Shown: piece after piece, positions 22,252 through 34,602 of the stretch
Numbering within the stretch: position 1 is the first letter of the stretch
How the letters are laid out: every line of letters starts with the position of its first letter
NCBI GenBank assembly: GCA_002105175.1
Contig: MCGE01000017.1
Coordinates: forward strand, 124,001-188,000
Direction: 5' to 3'
Source: Absidia repens
Taxonomy: Eukaryota; Mucoromycota; Mucoromycetes; Mucorales; Cunninghamellaceae
DNA length: 64,000 nt
Position numbers and translations under genes: made by a program
The notes under the pieces: model-generated
The model's database searches: none
The model's input: the letters and a program-made list of their open reading frames with translations, nothing else
Told to the model about the DNA's origin: nothing

Positions 22252-23140
22252 TTATTGAGCGCTTCGTGCAATTTCATCTTGATAGTCCCAATGTAGTTGT
22301 CCAACATCGTGATTTCCGTGATAAGTCCATCCTTCTTCAGTAACGTGGTATACTATAAAAGCAATCATAGGATCAGTACTTTTATGTTCTTCATACCATC
22401 ATACTAATATTAGCCATTTTACTATTGTTGTTATCACTTACAATTGACGGAGCCACCAGACATAGCATCACGATGAGTTGCATGGTAAATCGACCTTCTT
22501 CCCAGCTCTAAAGCATCCTGGACTGACAAATCATGATCATAACCACTATCCAAAACACCATAAGCAAAAGTTGATCCAGATCCAACAGAGAAGATATCAC
22601 CCTTAATTCGTGCACCATCCGAATCCACATAGAATAGGTTGGGGCCAGACTTGTCCCAGCCTGTCACCATCGTTCCCATAGACAAACCCATTCCCTTGTA
22701 TGCATACACCATGTTGGCCAATAGTTTGGAGGCTGCTGCCACCGAAATGCGTTCCTTGTTTCGTAATTCGTATAAGCGACAGCGACGACCCAATTCCCGT
22801 TCCCAGTATTGACAATCAGCAGCACCACCAGCCAAGGTACCCAACAAGTAAGGATTGATTTCAATCACCTTTTTGACGGTCTGTGAAGCTATATGTTGGT
22901 AAATAATAATAATAATAATAACGCATGAAAGCCAAAACGGTGTTAGCAAAAGTCGGCAGTGGAGAACGATGTATATGTGACCTTACCAATATAGTTGCCC
23001 ATAGTAGCTCTGGAATCGACGGCAACAACAACACCGCCCTGGAATTGGAAAGCAAGAGTGGTTGTACCGTGTTGAATCTTGATCTTGTATTCGGCAGAGT
23101 TTTCATCCGTTACATTCCGTAAAAAATCAACAGGCTAAAA

Positions 23141-23178
<38 letters not shown>

Positions 23179-23356
23179 GTGAGCAAGTGGCGACCGGAAT
23201 TTCTTTTTGGGTTCTTACATTGTGGACAGAAGGGACATCGAAAGTAGGGTAAGCTAAAGCTTGGGCAGAATCCCATCTTCCACAAACTTTAGTAAGATCA
23301 ACTTCGTGAGGGAGTTGTAATGGTGATGAAGAGTATTTTTGTACAAATCGATGCAT
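22252..23356 (-). CDS. PRE2: 20S proteasome subunit beta type-5
   Basis: Catalytic beta-5 (chymotrypsin-like) subunit of the 20S proteasome. Exons: 23356-23219, 23134-22987, 22888-22442, 22352-22252; 834 nt, 277 aa. A propeptide of about 75 residues ends in QHG, followed by the mature N-terminal Thr in [21 protein letters not shown]. The active-site residues Asp (AVDSRA) and Lys ([11 protein letters not shown]) are present, as are the family phrases [62 protein letters not shown] and GGSVNLYHV. The C-terminus [15 protein letters not shown] also fits beta-5. The first intron contains a 30-base T tract on the coding strand (23144-23173). Confidence 0.96.
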
Positions 23357-23556
23357 CTATTTGAGGTTTCGTAAAAAAAAAAAAAAGGTACAAAGGAAAG
23401 AAAGGACCGCGCGTCAAAAATTGACGTAACAATATTTAAAGTCGGGATTTGAAAACACCCAACCTGATGCTGTTCTGTAGGTATCAACTTTTATTATTGA
23501 TATTGTACACAAACGCCAAATTAAATAATTTCTATATACTATGAATTCGTCTTGAT

Positions 23557-25041
23557 TCATTTGACCGGTGCTCTTACGTCCAGTATGATACCATGTTTTT
23601 TTGCCCATTCTTCACATGCCCGATTTTGCTGATCACATAACGTCAAGAGCACCTTCCGCTGTACCAAGGCGGCAACCGCTTCCCAGTCACTGATACGATG
23701 GCATTCCTTCATTTCAAATACAGATAAATTCGGGCAATGAACCGCATAGGCACGGACGGTGAGGTTGGAGACTCGAAAACAGTTATTAATAGAAATACGC
23801 TCGATGCCGTCTCGCCTCAATTCCGCCAGTAAGATGAGACTTGCATCTGAAATATCGCACCCGGCTAGACCTAGTACAGACACTTGTGTATGCTTCGCTA
23901 TTAATTTGATGGAGTGGTCTGTAATATGCTGTCGATCCTTCACACGGCCCACATTCAGATGTCGAATAAGCGGACATTGAATTGCAATTTTGGAGATCGC
24001 CATGTCAGAGACGTGGCCACAGGCTCGTAAATCCAAATGTTCTAGGTGAGGGCATGTATTGGCCACTTGTATGATGGCATCATCCGTGATACGCTGACAT
24101 CCAGCTAATGATAGATATGTAAGTTGACCATGTTCCAGGAAAGAATAAAGCGCTGAATTCGTCACATAATCACATATATAAATGTCAAGCATATTAAGAT
24201 ACGGTGCGTGATGCCCAACATGCTGTAATGGCTCATTAATGTTGCGTTCTTTTATTTTTCTAAGCGTCAGAGAGCGTATGCGATTTTGATAACTGGAGAT
24301 AAGATCATGTGATTTGTTGACATTATGGTTTCTCGATAACGAGGTTTGAAATATCGATTCAGACTGAGCGGTTGAACATGGTGATGATTTTGTAGTGAGA
24401 TCAATCTGTGATTCCATTGATGACGAAGTTGACATGGCTGTGTTAACTGGTTTTTCTTGTTTTTGGGTGTACAGAGGGATTATAGATGCAAGGGCTGGGA
24501 ATAAAGGTCGTAATGAATCGGTTTTCTTCATAATGATATTGGCAATAGCATTATTATTACCATTTTGTTGATTAGAAATGACAGCATCACCTTCATTATT
24601 ATTTTCGACCGTATTGGCATGAGGAGTTGCCACAGCAAGAGCAGCAGCAGCAGTAACAGATGATGAGCTGGGTTTTAAATTCGGTACTGGCACGCGGCTA
24701 ATGACAGATGTGAATCTCAAAAATTGTTCATAGTCAGTTCTGCTATCTTCAAATGATACATGTCGCCAAGTATATCTGGAGACGCAGTCATGCCAAAGCC
24801 AATTGACATATAAACATGGTAAAACGTCCTGCATCGATTTAATTGTGGAACGATGAGTACTAGCTGATTTATGGGATGGGCAACACACGGTAGCCGGATT
24901 TGGCATCAAATACTGAATGATTTGTTCGACAATTTCGGGAAGTTGAAAAATCAAATGACATTGTTCATTCGGTTGCGCTTTGGAATAATCGTTGGTTTTG
25001 TTAGTTCTGCATGAATTTTGACGTTTAAAGACCATGGGCAT
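23557..25041 (-). CDS. Leucine-rich-repeat protein, AMN1/F-box-like
   Basis: Single-exon gene, 494 aa, with cysteine-type leucine-rich repeats of the AMN1 (antagonist of mitotic exit network) and FBXL group. Start at 25041 (MPMVFKRQN); the frame is open upstream but only as a Phe/Leu/Ser-rich translation of pyrimidine-rich UTR. Residues about 30-100 contain an F-box-like segment (LIFQLPEIVEQIIQYLMP...CLYVNWLWHDCVSRYTWRHVSF), then a low-complexity linker, then at least six repeats with the pattern LxxLxLxxCxxITDxAI (LTYLSLAGCQRITDDAI, LEHLDLRACGHVSDMAI, IRHLNVGR...ITDHSI, VLGLAGCDISDASL, ISINNCFRVSNLTV, VFEMKECHRISDWEA). In yeast AMN1 counteracts mitotic exit; FBXL relatives are SCF ubiquitin-ligase adaptors. 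Which role applies is inferred only. Confidence 0.82.
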   Translation of the reverse strand: MPMVFKRQNSCRTNKTNDYSKAQPNEQCHLIFQLPEIVEQIIQYLMPNPATVCCPSHKSASTHRSTIKSMQDVLPCLYVNWLWHDCVSRYTWRHVSFEDSRTDYEQFLRFTSVISRVPVPNLKPSSSSVTAAAALAVATPHANTVENNNEGDAVISNQQNGNNNAIANIIMKKTDSLRPLFPALASIIPLYTQKQEKPVNTAMSTSSSMESQIDLTTKSSPCSTAQSESIFQTSLSRNHNVNKSHDLISSYQNRIRSLTLRKIKERNINEPLQHVGHHAPYLNMLDIYICDYVTNSALYSFLEHGQLTYLSLAGCQRITDDAIIQVANTCPHLEHLDLRACGHVSDMAISKIAIQCPLIRHLNVGRVKDRQHITDHSIKLIAKHTQVSVLGLAGCDISDASLILLAELRRDGIERISINNCFRVSNLTVRAYAVHCPNLSVFEMKECHRISDWEAVAALVQRKVLLTLCDQQNRACEEWAKKHGIILDVRAPVK

Positions 25042-25495
25042 TTTTTGATGATGGGATGACAAGTTGGTAATTGAAAGAAACAAAGAAAAAGAAATTAAAA
25101 AGAAAAAAAAAGAAAAAAAAAAAAGCGAAAGCTGAGAGGGTAAACAGCCAGGTGAAACAAAGAAGCATGGCATATATCATTAAGAGAGTGGGTGGGGTGG
25201 GGTGAAAAAAAAGGGAGCGGAGATTTTTTTGTTATGTTTTTCACATATGGTTTCAATGTTTGGATCAATTTTCTACAATAATTCGCCCAACAACACTAGC
25301 ACTGACTCATATGATAAACAAACAATAATAATAGTAAATAATAGCTTTATTCCCGATAGGCAAATACACATATATGAAAAATTAAAGTGTTTCTATCTAT
25401 TCAATATAAACTAAAACATCAAAATTCTAAACTAAGAAGGAGCCGGGGAAGGGGATAATTAAGCTAATAGGGAAAAAGGGGGAGCAATAGCAAAA
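25042..25495. other. Intergenic region between the AMN1-like and fusion genes
   Basis: 450 bp holding the purine-rich 5' flank of the AMN1-like gene and the 3' flank of the hydrolase-phosphatase gene. No feature recognised. Confidence 0.5.
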
Positions 25496-26505
25496 CTAAA
25501 TCTTTGGGCGGAATAGTTGACGTTCTTCAAATCGTATCGGTACAATCATCAAATCACGAATACCATGCACCTGATCCGCAGTAAGCCCACATTCATTACG
25601 TACATATCCCTCTATAGATCCATAACGTTCCTTGAGTTGACGTATTGTTTCCTTCATAGCCAGATATCTAATAAAAAAATAAAAAGTTAGTTCCGAGTAT
25701 AACCAGTTTTCTTTCTAATTGATACTTACGGAGCAGACATCACCATCCTCATATTCTCCATAGTCGTTCCTAATAACACTGACTTTTTTTCCAATTCTTC
25801 TTCTGGTTCTACGTATCTCAGTGGAGTAAGACATACCATTCTAGTCATAGTCATTGCTTGTTTTTCTTTTCCTATCACTTACCCCAATAGCCAAGATTAC
25901 TAAGTGCGTATTCTTGAGAAATAATCTCTTCATCGACGCCACATATACCAAGTAAAAGCATCACAAATATTCCAGTACGGTCCTAGAATTGATAGAGTTA
26001 GTAGCTTTCTTACATTTCCATAGCCATGTCATCAGCAAATTTCACTTTACCTTCCCTGCAGTACAGTGAACAATAAGTGACTTGGTTGATTGATTGGAAT
26101 GGTGCTCGAGCATATGCATAAAAATATTTCGGTATTGCTGTTTGGCCTTTACGAGGATGATGTTGTATACTTTCGGGAAACCAAGAGGACCTTCAAAGTA
26201 GCCTTTCCACCGGGAAGCCAGTGCGGCAGGTGAGTAATCAGCTTTGGAAAACATTGCAGATGGGTACCGTGTTAGTCCGGGTATTTCTCTAAAAAAAGAG
26301 TATTCGTTACTATTCCATATATTCCATCACCTTTTAATTTACTTACGGTGCCATGCCTTGACGTTCAATTTCGGGATCAGAGCGGAAGTCAAATGCTGCA
26401 ATAACATTGAGTCGTTTCAGTGTGTCAATGCCTTCATCTGTAATGTTCACTAGACTATTTAATAATTAGTATTCGTTTATTTAGTACAAAATCCCAACCT
26501 CCTGA

Positions 26506-26546
<41 letters not shown>

Positions 26547-27985
26547 TTACTTACTGCCCGCATCTGAACACGATCCTTTCACGTATATACCCAGATCCGT
26601 CCTTCAGGGGCCATCCCCCAATATCACGAAAGTTCTTGATCCCATTGACATCGATCCAACGAGGAATACATATCGATACATGCTGTCCCATCGTCATCGC
26701 CTTCACATATGCATCCTTTTCATGCTGACTAAAGTATTCTAAGATTATGTCCACCAGTTCTTCAGATTTGCCCGTGAAATTGTGGTCTGCTTCGGGAACA
26801 AGCTTGAGGGTATGGGTAGGAACATTGTTGGCAAAAAGAGCTCCGTTGTAAGCCGGAACCAGCTAAAAAGAGGTACAGAAAAATTGGTCAGCTGTGAGCA
26901 ACAGTCACAGTATGACTGATATGATGAACTACTTACTGTGTCGGCAAGTCCATGGCAAGTTAATACGCTTGTTATTTTGGGCAGGTGAGCAACTATACAA
27001 AAGAAAAAAGTGAGGGGAGGGAAGGGAAGAAAAAATTAGTAAAATACTCGCTTACTCTATTGACTAGTTGGTTTTTTTGTTTCTACTTACTATGCGAGTT
27101 ATCCCATTGTCTGAATCTGTCAGCGTCTTTCAAAGTCACTTTTGTTTCCAATATACTTCCTCGTTTCTGGAATGTCCATAAAAAGTAGCCCTGTCATACC
27201 ATAAATGTGTGTGTTGGAGAGAGAGAGAGAGGGATGTTAGCATGTATTCAAAAAAGATAAGGGTGAGAATCATTGTTCATCTCTTATTACCTGTTCGTGT
27301 AGTTGTTTGTTGTTCTCAGGAAGATTGGCCAAAACACTACCATCATTCATATCATAACGCCCAGATACATTGATAACATGAGCCAAGGGTTTATCACAGG
27401 TTGATGCATATTTGAAGCATGAGGTAGCGCCTAGTAATAAAATATATAAACAATTATGGTTTCGTTTCCAATGAGGTGTCATTGTTTTATCATACCACGT
27501 GCATGCCCGACGACTGCCCATATTTCGTATCCTTTCTTTTCAAAATAATCGGCTACATCAAATACATCTTCGGTGTCTTCCTATTACCATATAACATGAA
27601 ACAATACATGAGCAACAAAAGCTCAATTCATTCTTTCCATAGCCTCTTCTTCTTACCGTAAATCCAGCATATTTAACTTCTCCACTACTATCCCCATTTC
27701 CTCGATAGTCAAAACGAAAGCTTGCATAAGGAAGTTTTTCCGCCAAAAGTCGTTGATAAAGGTAAGATTTGTGACCTAAGTATATAAAAAGGAAACTGTC
27801 AAGTTTCACTACACTGATCCCCGCTTTTTTTAATCTATCCTACCTAGGTCACCGTGAGCGATCAGTACTAGGCGAGGTTTTGGACGAGAGGTACCAATTT
27901 CCGGTTTCTTTTCCAGAATTCCAGCTATTATTTCCCCAGACTTGTTTTGAATATGAATGGTGGTCATGGCAGAAGAGGGAGACAT
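25496..27985 (-). CDS. Alpha/beta-hydrolase-like domain fused to a Y_phosphatase3-type tyrosine phosphatase
   Basis: Twelve exons join in frame to 1647 nt, 548 aa: 27985-27844, 27775-27657, 27580-27496, 27430-27291, 27190-27091, 26992-26937, 26862-26555, 26454-26347, 26288-26051, 25982-25883, 25808-25730, 25667-25496. Residues about 1-270 form an alpha/beta-hydrolase fold: RLVLIAHGDLG, FRFDYRGNGDSSG, nucleophile elbow GHARG (112-116), HGLAD (Asp213) and EADHNF (His241). The expected elbow is GHSxG, and Ala114 replaces the serine, so esterase activity is probably lost. Residues about 290-548 form a tyrosine-phosphatase domain: GIKNFRDIGGWPLKDG, IVFRCGHL, FDFRSDPEIE and the P-loop HCTAGKDRTG (Cys428, Arg434), which is intact. 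Exon 26862-26555 carries both the hydrolase catalytic His and the start of the phosphatase domain, so the fusion is not a mis-joined pair. Start at 27985 (MSPSSAM); the long T tract upstream could hide another exon. Confidence 0.85.
26508..26545. repeat. Pure T38/A38 tract in an intron
   Basis: Uninterrupted T38 on the plus strand, inside the intron 26455-26554 of the fusion gene; on the coding strand it is A38 just after the donor. Confidence 0.85.
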
Positions 27986-28559
27986 AAAACCACAAGAAGG
28001 AGGTGCTTGAGATTGAGCCAAAAAAAAAAAAAAAAAAAAAAAAAAAAGGAGAAAAGCAAAGAATGGGGGAGAAGCAATTTTGATTCAAATTAAATCGGCG
28101 CTTAATCCCATCTGGACGCTGTGGGTTACAGTGTTCAACCGTCAGGTACAATTGTACACACAAGCTGAAGTAAATGATAATCATTGTCAGATATGACGTA
28201 AAAAAGAAGGATAATGTAGATAATATAAACAATTTCAATAACGTAAATCATTCAGGTTGATTGGTCAAGGGAAAAACTAAGGCTCTGATAACCATCTGAA
28301 GGTGAGGCAAGAAAAAAAAGAGAATATTCAAATTTAATTGGTCTCGCAAGTCACGGCAGAATTCAGGGTTTTTCTTTGACTTTTAAGCTATTTTTTCTCT
28401 TTCCTTTTTTTTTATTTTTTTTATTTATCTTTCCTTTTTCTCAAACACCTTTCCTTATTTTTTCATCGTTTGTTATAGTAATAGTCTTTGCGCTACTGTA
28501 TTCATTGGTACACCCTATATCAAAGTCGTCGATTTTTTTAGAACACATACATACAACGG
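27986..28559. other. Divergent promoter region
   Basis: 574 bp separate the start of the minus-strand fusion gene from the first exon of the plus-strand creC gene, so this is a shared bidirectional promoter. It contains an A28 tract at 28020-28047 (T28 on the fusion gene's coding strand) and a T-rich stretch at 28387-28440. No specific motif is claimed. Confidence 0.5.
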
Positions 28560-31500
28560 ATGGATGGTTATTTGCAAACGGTAAGCTAAATAGAAAAAGA
28601 AAAGAAACTAAACAAACGCAAATACTTACGCAAATATCTACAAAACAACCCATATATTTAGGCACTTGTTGCTAATGGACCTCCACAACCCCCTCGAGTA
28701 TCTCCTTCTGCCAAACTCTTGAAACCATGTCCACCAAGCAACAAGGACTTCCATTGCGATAATGTGCATGCTGTTGAAGGAACTTACCAACTAGTGAATG
28801 AAATACACTTTGATACTATTGCTCCTCAATTCTCTTCAGGTACAAGGACTTGCATTGTAGATGTACGACCTAAACACCTCGCCAAATCCACCTCTTCTGC
28901 CACCACGTCCACCACCACTGACTCAGCAAATGCATCTACACCCACTCCCATCTCTTCGTCCACTGATTGCATATACAACAATGAAGAAGACGAACACTCT
29001 TCCACAACAACATTACCGCCACCACCTTCCTCCTTATCGGCAACAAGGACAAATTCAACTCCCCATATTTTGCAACAGTCAGCACCCCAACTCTCACCAT
29101 CTTTATTTCCAACAACAAATCCCAGCTTGAACACACCACTGACTCACCCAGTAGGGATATCAAACACCTTGGATGGAATGGGTATCACTCGATCAACTGC
29201 CCTTCCTATTCCCAATGTTACAGCCAGATCCTATGATTCCATGTCTTCGTCTTTTCAGCCCGGTACCGAAGGCTCCAATGGTACATTGACACCGCCGCAT
29301 TCTCGTACTACGCCAATCTCCAGTATTCCCACAGCTCATCTTCCCGGTAGCCCAGCTCCAAGCAATAATGTCATCGGTTCTGGTGTGACCCCGACTCCGA
29401 CCTCTTCCACACCATTCATCTTTTATCCTCCTCCTCATTCATCCTCTTTTACCGATCCGGCTCTTACGCCGATAACTGATACATCATCATCTTCGTCTGG
29501 AGACAATGGACTACAACAACAACAACAACAACATACCGCCAATGAAAATGGAATCTCGGACTTATCAACTAGCGTCAGCTCTTTATCTGCTTTATTCTCT
29601 CGGCGAAACAGCATGCGTTACCTACATTCGCCTCAGCGAAAACCGAAGAACAATTTAGTCAAGACGAAATCAAGCTTTGTATTAAGAATGATTATTCACG
29701 ATCGTTTGGCACAGGTCCTGGCGAATCGAACCATGGAGGATAGCTTTGTCTTTTTTAACGTTGGAACAAGTTTTTTATGGATGGATGCTAATGGAAAACC
29801 AAAGGTAAAAGCAAGCGGCATCTGTGTTTACAAAATTGATTCTGATGAAAATATGTTTGTTTTGTTTTCAGGATCCATTGTCAAGAATTGTTTTTACTAA
29901 AGCTTACCCCACTTGTCATGATGTGAATTTGGTAACGAAATCTAGTGAACATCTAGATGTTATTATTGGGTTTTCCAGTGGTGACTGTGTTTGGTATGAT
30001 CCTCTTACAAGCAAATACTTTCGGCTCAATAAGGATGTAAGTAGAAATTGAGCATCAGATCCAAAAGAAAAAAAAAAAAAAAGGAAGCTAACTGATTGCC
30101 ACTTTGTAATATAGGGAAACATGAAACGAGGCTCTGTTACAAATGTCAAGTGGATTCCTGGGTCTGAAGACCTTTTTTTGGCCTCTTTCTCGGATGGAAC
30201 TATATTGATATTAGACAAAGATCGAGAAGATCAAGCGTATACACCTTCATCGCCAAACACGTGGGCTGAACAGCAGTAAGTCAAGAAGATAATGGGGTAG
30301 GCGGAGTTATGAGAACTCAGCTCTATTTTTTTTTTATCATAATTCATGCTTAGATTCCACGCTATTCGTCCTCACAAAAGTGCAAAATACAACCCCGTGT
30401 CTCACTGGTCTACTATTGACAAAGGTATTGTGACATTCGAATTTTCGCCCGATGGTATCCATCTTGCCCTTATTGGAATGGACGGAACTCTGCGGATCAT
30501 GGACTATCATCAAGAAAGGTAACACAAAAGATGCGGACAAGGGATTTAGAGTTTAATGGCATGATTTATTTTTTCATCAGAATATTAGATATATTCGCAA
30601 GTTATTATGGTAATTTCCTTACTGTAGCCTGGAGTCCTGATGGAAGATATTTACTGGTAATATATAAAATGCATATGTCAATTGATATTAATTATATTAA
30701 CTTGGCCTTGTTTTCTAGTGTGGCGGCCAAGATGATTTGGTCACCATATGGAGCTTTATCGAAAAACGAATCGTCGCTCGTTGTCATGGACATAAATCAT
30801 GGGTAAGTGGAAAGTAAAACGCATTCACTCAACATTGACTTTTTTTTTTTCCAATGCATTATAGGTTACCAAGGTTGCTTTTGATGCTTGCCGATGCGAT
30901 GACAAAGTCTATAGATTCGGTAGTGTTGGTGAAGATTGCAAATTGATTTTGTGGGATTTCTCCTTCGGTGCTCTCCATCGCCCCAAAAACGTAAGTAGAA
31001 GAACCTATAGTCACATCATCTAAAACGTTGTATGTAATACTCTCTCTACATTTTTTGTTAAAAATCATATCATCTTATAGAAACATCGTACAACAGGGAA
31101 TACGCCACGAAGTCCGAGAAGCCCCAAGGACACCCATCGATTCTCATTTGTTGGATCAGACACTCTCAAATCTCGGACACCAATGCTTGCACATATGTTT
31201 GATCGACAGGGTAATCTTGACACCAGCACCAATGACATGATGACGAATCCCATCTCGCCTACTACTCCTCGCAATCATCAACATCAGCATCAACAGCAAC
31301 AAACGTCACCACCACCTCCAGCACCACAACATCATCATACCTTTAGTTTTAAAAAACGATCCCCGACGACAGACAATCATCAATATCAACAGCAACATCA
31401 TTCTCACCGATTTCATTCATCACCACCAACGAAATTGACATCATTTGAAACTTATCACTTGACCATGCCGACATTACATCCCGCGCCAAGCAAGACTCAA

Positions 31501-31629
31501 GTACCGTCCTTACAACCAAGCACTATCCGGACTGTTCATGCGGACCCATGTGTAGATTTGATATTTCGGCGTGATGGTATTGTGACGACGGATCGTAGGG
31601 GGAGGATACGAACATGGGGCAGGCCCTGA
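28560..31629 (+). CDS. creC: WD40 protein creC/WDR20, deubiquitinase partner
   Basis: Predicted WD40 cofactor of the USP12/46-type deubiquitinase CreB; in Aspergillus CreB-CreC controls carbon-catabolite repression, and in animals WDR20 activates USP12. Exons: 28560-28580, 28662-29804, 29872-30036, 30115-30275, 30354-30518, 30581-30656, 30719-30802, 30865-30990, 31081-31629; 2490 nt, 829 aa. The 7-codon first exon (MDGYLQT) is inferred from the upstream in-frame acceptor. Family phrases: GEYQL-like [145 protein letters not shown], and the terminal blade with [15 protein letters not shown] Ser/Thr/Pro-rich insertion of about 240 residues lies in the N-terminal half, and His/Gln repeats precede the last blade. 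Confidence 0.9.
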
Positions 31630-32414
31630 ATATTTGGAATCACAATATTGTATTATTAGTTTAGTATCATGTAGATTATTCTATTAGTTTTTTTTTTCCT
31701 CCACCGTCCCTTATATTATTTTGTGCTCAAATGTTTGGGCAATTTATATCTTCTACTTTTATTTTTATTTTTATTATTGTATTTGAATAAAAATTCTTAT
31801 TATTTATATATATATATATAAATATATTATATATCATTGTGTTATATGACGATGACGATGATCATGATGATCATGATGATAGCCCCTATGTATTTATTAT
31901 TCCTACTGTATAAAGTAAAGATCATGTTTTGGTTCGGAACCATGCTATCATTCATGTTAGTGACTGGTTATCAATATGTCAAGGTTGATGTGGTGAACAA
32001 TTGAGTCCGCTGGAAAACCAACAACAACTAGAAACAAAATGACAACTTGGGAATGAAGCGTTTTTGCTCCCAATGTGGCTCGGCGCTTTGCACAATGCTC
32101 ATGCCTGGATTCAGGTTCTTTTCTTTATATGTATATAAATAGTCTGGGAACCCTCGCGTCGGAATTCCACTCACTTTTCTTCCCTTCTTTCTTTCTTTTT
32201 TTTATTTTTTTATTTTTTTATTTTCTTTATCCTGGACATCACAATTTAAACCAAACATCTACTAATTCACTCTTTATTCATTACTCACAGGAGGTACAGT
32301 CAAAAGAATCAAAAGAGTTGGAAGAGAGAACAGTGAACAGTGAACGGCGCTCATAAAAAGGGAACTAACAAGAAACCTCACCTGCTTTTTCTTTATTTTT
32401 ATTTGCTTAGCACA
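31630..32414. other. Intergenic region creC to MADS-box gene
   Basis: creC 3' flank with AATAAA at 31787, a short (TA)n run at 31804-31820, and a small self-complementary GATGATCAT series at 31858-31881. The promoter and pyrimidine-rich 5' UTR of the MADS-box gene follow. Confidence 0.5.
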
Positions 32415-34001
32415 ATGGGACGCAAGAAGATCAAGATTCAACCTATTGGAGACGAACGCAACAAACAGGTACAGATCTCGCTCGCTCTTCACATAAAATA
32501 GCGAAGGATTTCTTTTTGACAGTTTGTGTTTTTTCTAGGTGACCTTCCTTAAAAGAAAACAAGGATTGATGAAAAAAGCGTATGAACTCAGCGTACTATG
32601 CAATTGTGAAGTGGCGTTGGTGATATTCACTTCAAACAACAGATTGTTACAGTATTCAAGCAAAGATATGGACCAATTATTGTTGAAGTATACACAGGTA
32701 AGGACGATCGGAGGCATGGACAGGGTTGGCAAGGGAAAGGATATGCCGGGGAAAACATACTCATCCGCTTACCCTTGAACTATTTCCTTTGGTAGCACAA
32801 AGAACCTCATGAAACTAAAAACAACACGGACGTAAGTGATAATGCATACACAAAGCGATGCGCACATATGAACATTTTTCCCTTTTCGACTTATTCTATC
32901 TCCTTCTGATTCGCTTTGTTTCTTGTTTCTTAGTTTGAAAATACTGAACAGGAAAATGACTCGGCGACTGATTCAGCACAACTGCAGAGCAACTCTTTGA
33001 TCGAATTTACTACTACACAGCATCGGGTTCTTGAACGTCAACAAACGATTGCTCCAGTTGTTTCTGATACAACCAATCAAGCGAAAGATAAACCTCAGCA
33101 AAACATGGACAAGGTATATATGAATTATTTGATCAAGTGGGTGCAGAAGAAATAGTGACTGACTCTTGGGAATGAGGTCGTCATTTTTTATTTATTTATA
33201 TACATGTAGATGTCCTCATATTTTACAAAGCAGCCTTCACATGTGACTAGGATGAAGGTTCCTCCTACACCAGGACTATTTTTGGATGAAGAATCAAATC
33301 GCCACTTGGATTTACATTCTGGATCATCTTCATTAGCACCATCATCGCCCTCTTCACCTCCGCAACAACAACAGCAACATCAGCAATGTATGCTTCCTCA
33401 ACCACCTTCACCATCAACACAAATATTGACGCCGCCTATGGAATCTCATATGACTGGCGAAGAACCGAAAAGTAAATATGCACTGAATTTATCAGCCCCC
33501 AATCTCTTCAACAACGCACTTTTCTCGTCATTTCCAACAACCACTACACCATTGTCACTAGCAAATGTACCTCCTCTGGTTGCACCATCACTGTTTACAG
33601 CCAGCGATGATGCCTCACAACACCAGCGATTTGATATTTCTCCACATGTGCCGTCACAAAGTCGAGTATTGGATTCATCTATATACCAGCAACAAAAAAA
33701 TCAATCCTTTTCCTTTTTACACAACAATTACCAACTTTCCCGATCGATGTACAGCACAACACCACAGCTAGCGCCCTTTCCTTTTCAAACAGAAGACTGT
33801 TATTCAAGCACCGTCGATCCCTTTTCATCCGATTTGTGCAACAACGCAACTGCCCAATGGCCTATAGCATCGCAGCAACCGTCTCTCTTTATGCATGATT
33901 TGTTGGTCGCAGATCCGACGATGACGACAACGACTGGTGACAAACGAAGATCTCTCGAAATATTGGCATGTGGTGGCAAGAAAAAAAAGCAAAATGGGTG
34001 A
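32415..34001 (+). CDS. MADS-box transcription factor, MEF2/Rlm1 type
   Basis: Predicted nuclear regulator. Exons: 32415-32468, 32539-32697, 32796-32831, 32934-33113, 33210-34001; 1221 nt, 406 aa. The MADS domain occupies residues 1-58 ([18 protein letters not shown], then [20 protein letters not shown], then [10 protein letters not shown]). The following helix [27 protein letters not shown] is the MEF2-type extension rather than the SAM extension of the SRF type. This places it with Rlm1/Smp1, which in yeast act downstream of the cell-wall-integrity MAP kinase. The rest is Ser/Pro/Gln-rich, with possible MAPK sites (PPTPG, PPSPS). The extreme C-terminus is basic (GGKKKKQNG). The family assignment is strong; the MAPK link is by analogy. 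Confidence 0.9.
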
Positions 34002-34602
34002 TGACCTTATGTATATTTTAGTGCACCTCTTCCTTCCCCTTCCCTGTCTTATACATTTCCTTCCTCATACATGACATCCTAGTTTGCATTTACCTATCGT
34101 ATAGTTTATTCAATCATCTCGGCTTTTTTTTTTTTTTTTTTTTTTTAAAATTCATCAACACCATATTTTACAATATATATGCATATCTAGCCTTTACTGT
34201 CCCCAATGATTCCAAAAACCTTACAATAAAAAGATTTTATCTATTAATGAAAAGTAAAAAAGTATTCTTTATTTGGGAGCGTGTGTGTCAAACAACTAAA
34301 ACTATTGTGCATCAAAATAAAGGGGTAGATAATATGATATATATATATATATATATATATATAAAGAATGGGTTGTGTCAAAAGAATATGGAAGATTGAT
34401 AAAGCGCGTAATATATATAATAATGGTGTGTGCAACGGGGAAGGAAAAAGTAGGTAATATAATAGAATAGTATATAATATATATATAAGTGGATAGAAGA
34501 ATGAGGGAATAAGTAAACTATATAAAACAAATATGAAGAAAAGAAAAGTACAGCACCAAGTAGACGTGATCCATTCAAAGTAGTATGTCATCTACCTAGT
34601 CA
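34002..34602. other. Convergent 3' flank
   Basis: 600 bp between the convergent MADS-box (plus) and SIP5 (minus) genes. It contains T24 at 34123-34146, AATAAA at 34224, and a (TA)n microsatellite at 34336-34363. No gene. Confidence 0.6.
34336..34363. repeat. (TA)n microsatellite
   Basis: Simple alternating AT run of about 28 bp in the SIP5 3' flank. A similar (AT)n run sits inside a JIP5 intron at 1327-1354. Confidence 0.9.

Noticed and set aside
25042..25173. Upstream in-frame start of the AMN1-like gene suggesting a signal peptide
   Set aside because: The apparent hydrophobic stretch comes from a poly-purine (coding-strand pyrimidine) UTR; a cytosolic/nuclear LRR protein starts at 25041.
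25496..27985. Two separate genes (hydrolase and phosphatase) instead of one fusion
   Set aside because: The exon 26862-26555 encodes the hydrolase catalytic His and the phosphatase entry motif in one frame, and all twelve exons sum to a multiple of three.
31849..31881. GATGATCAT self-complementary series
   Set aside because: Short simple-sequence palindrome in the creC 3' flank with no partner or conserved context.
32075..32356. 93-codon open frame upstream of the MADS-box gene
   Set aside because: Phe/Leu-rich translation of the pyrimidine-rich promoter and leader; ends before the MADS start.
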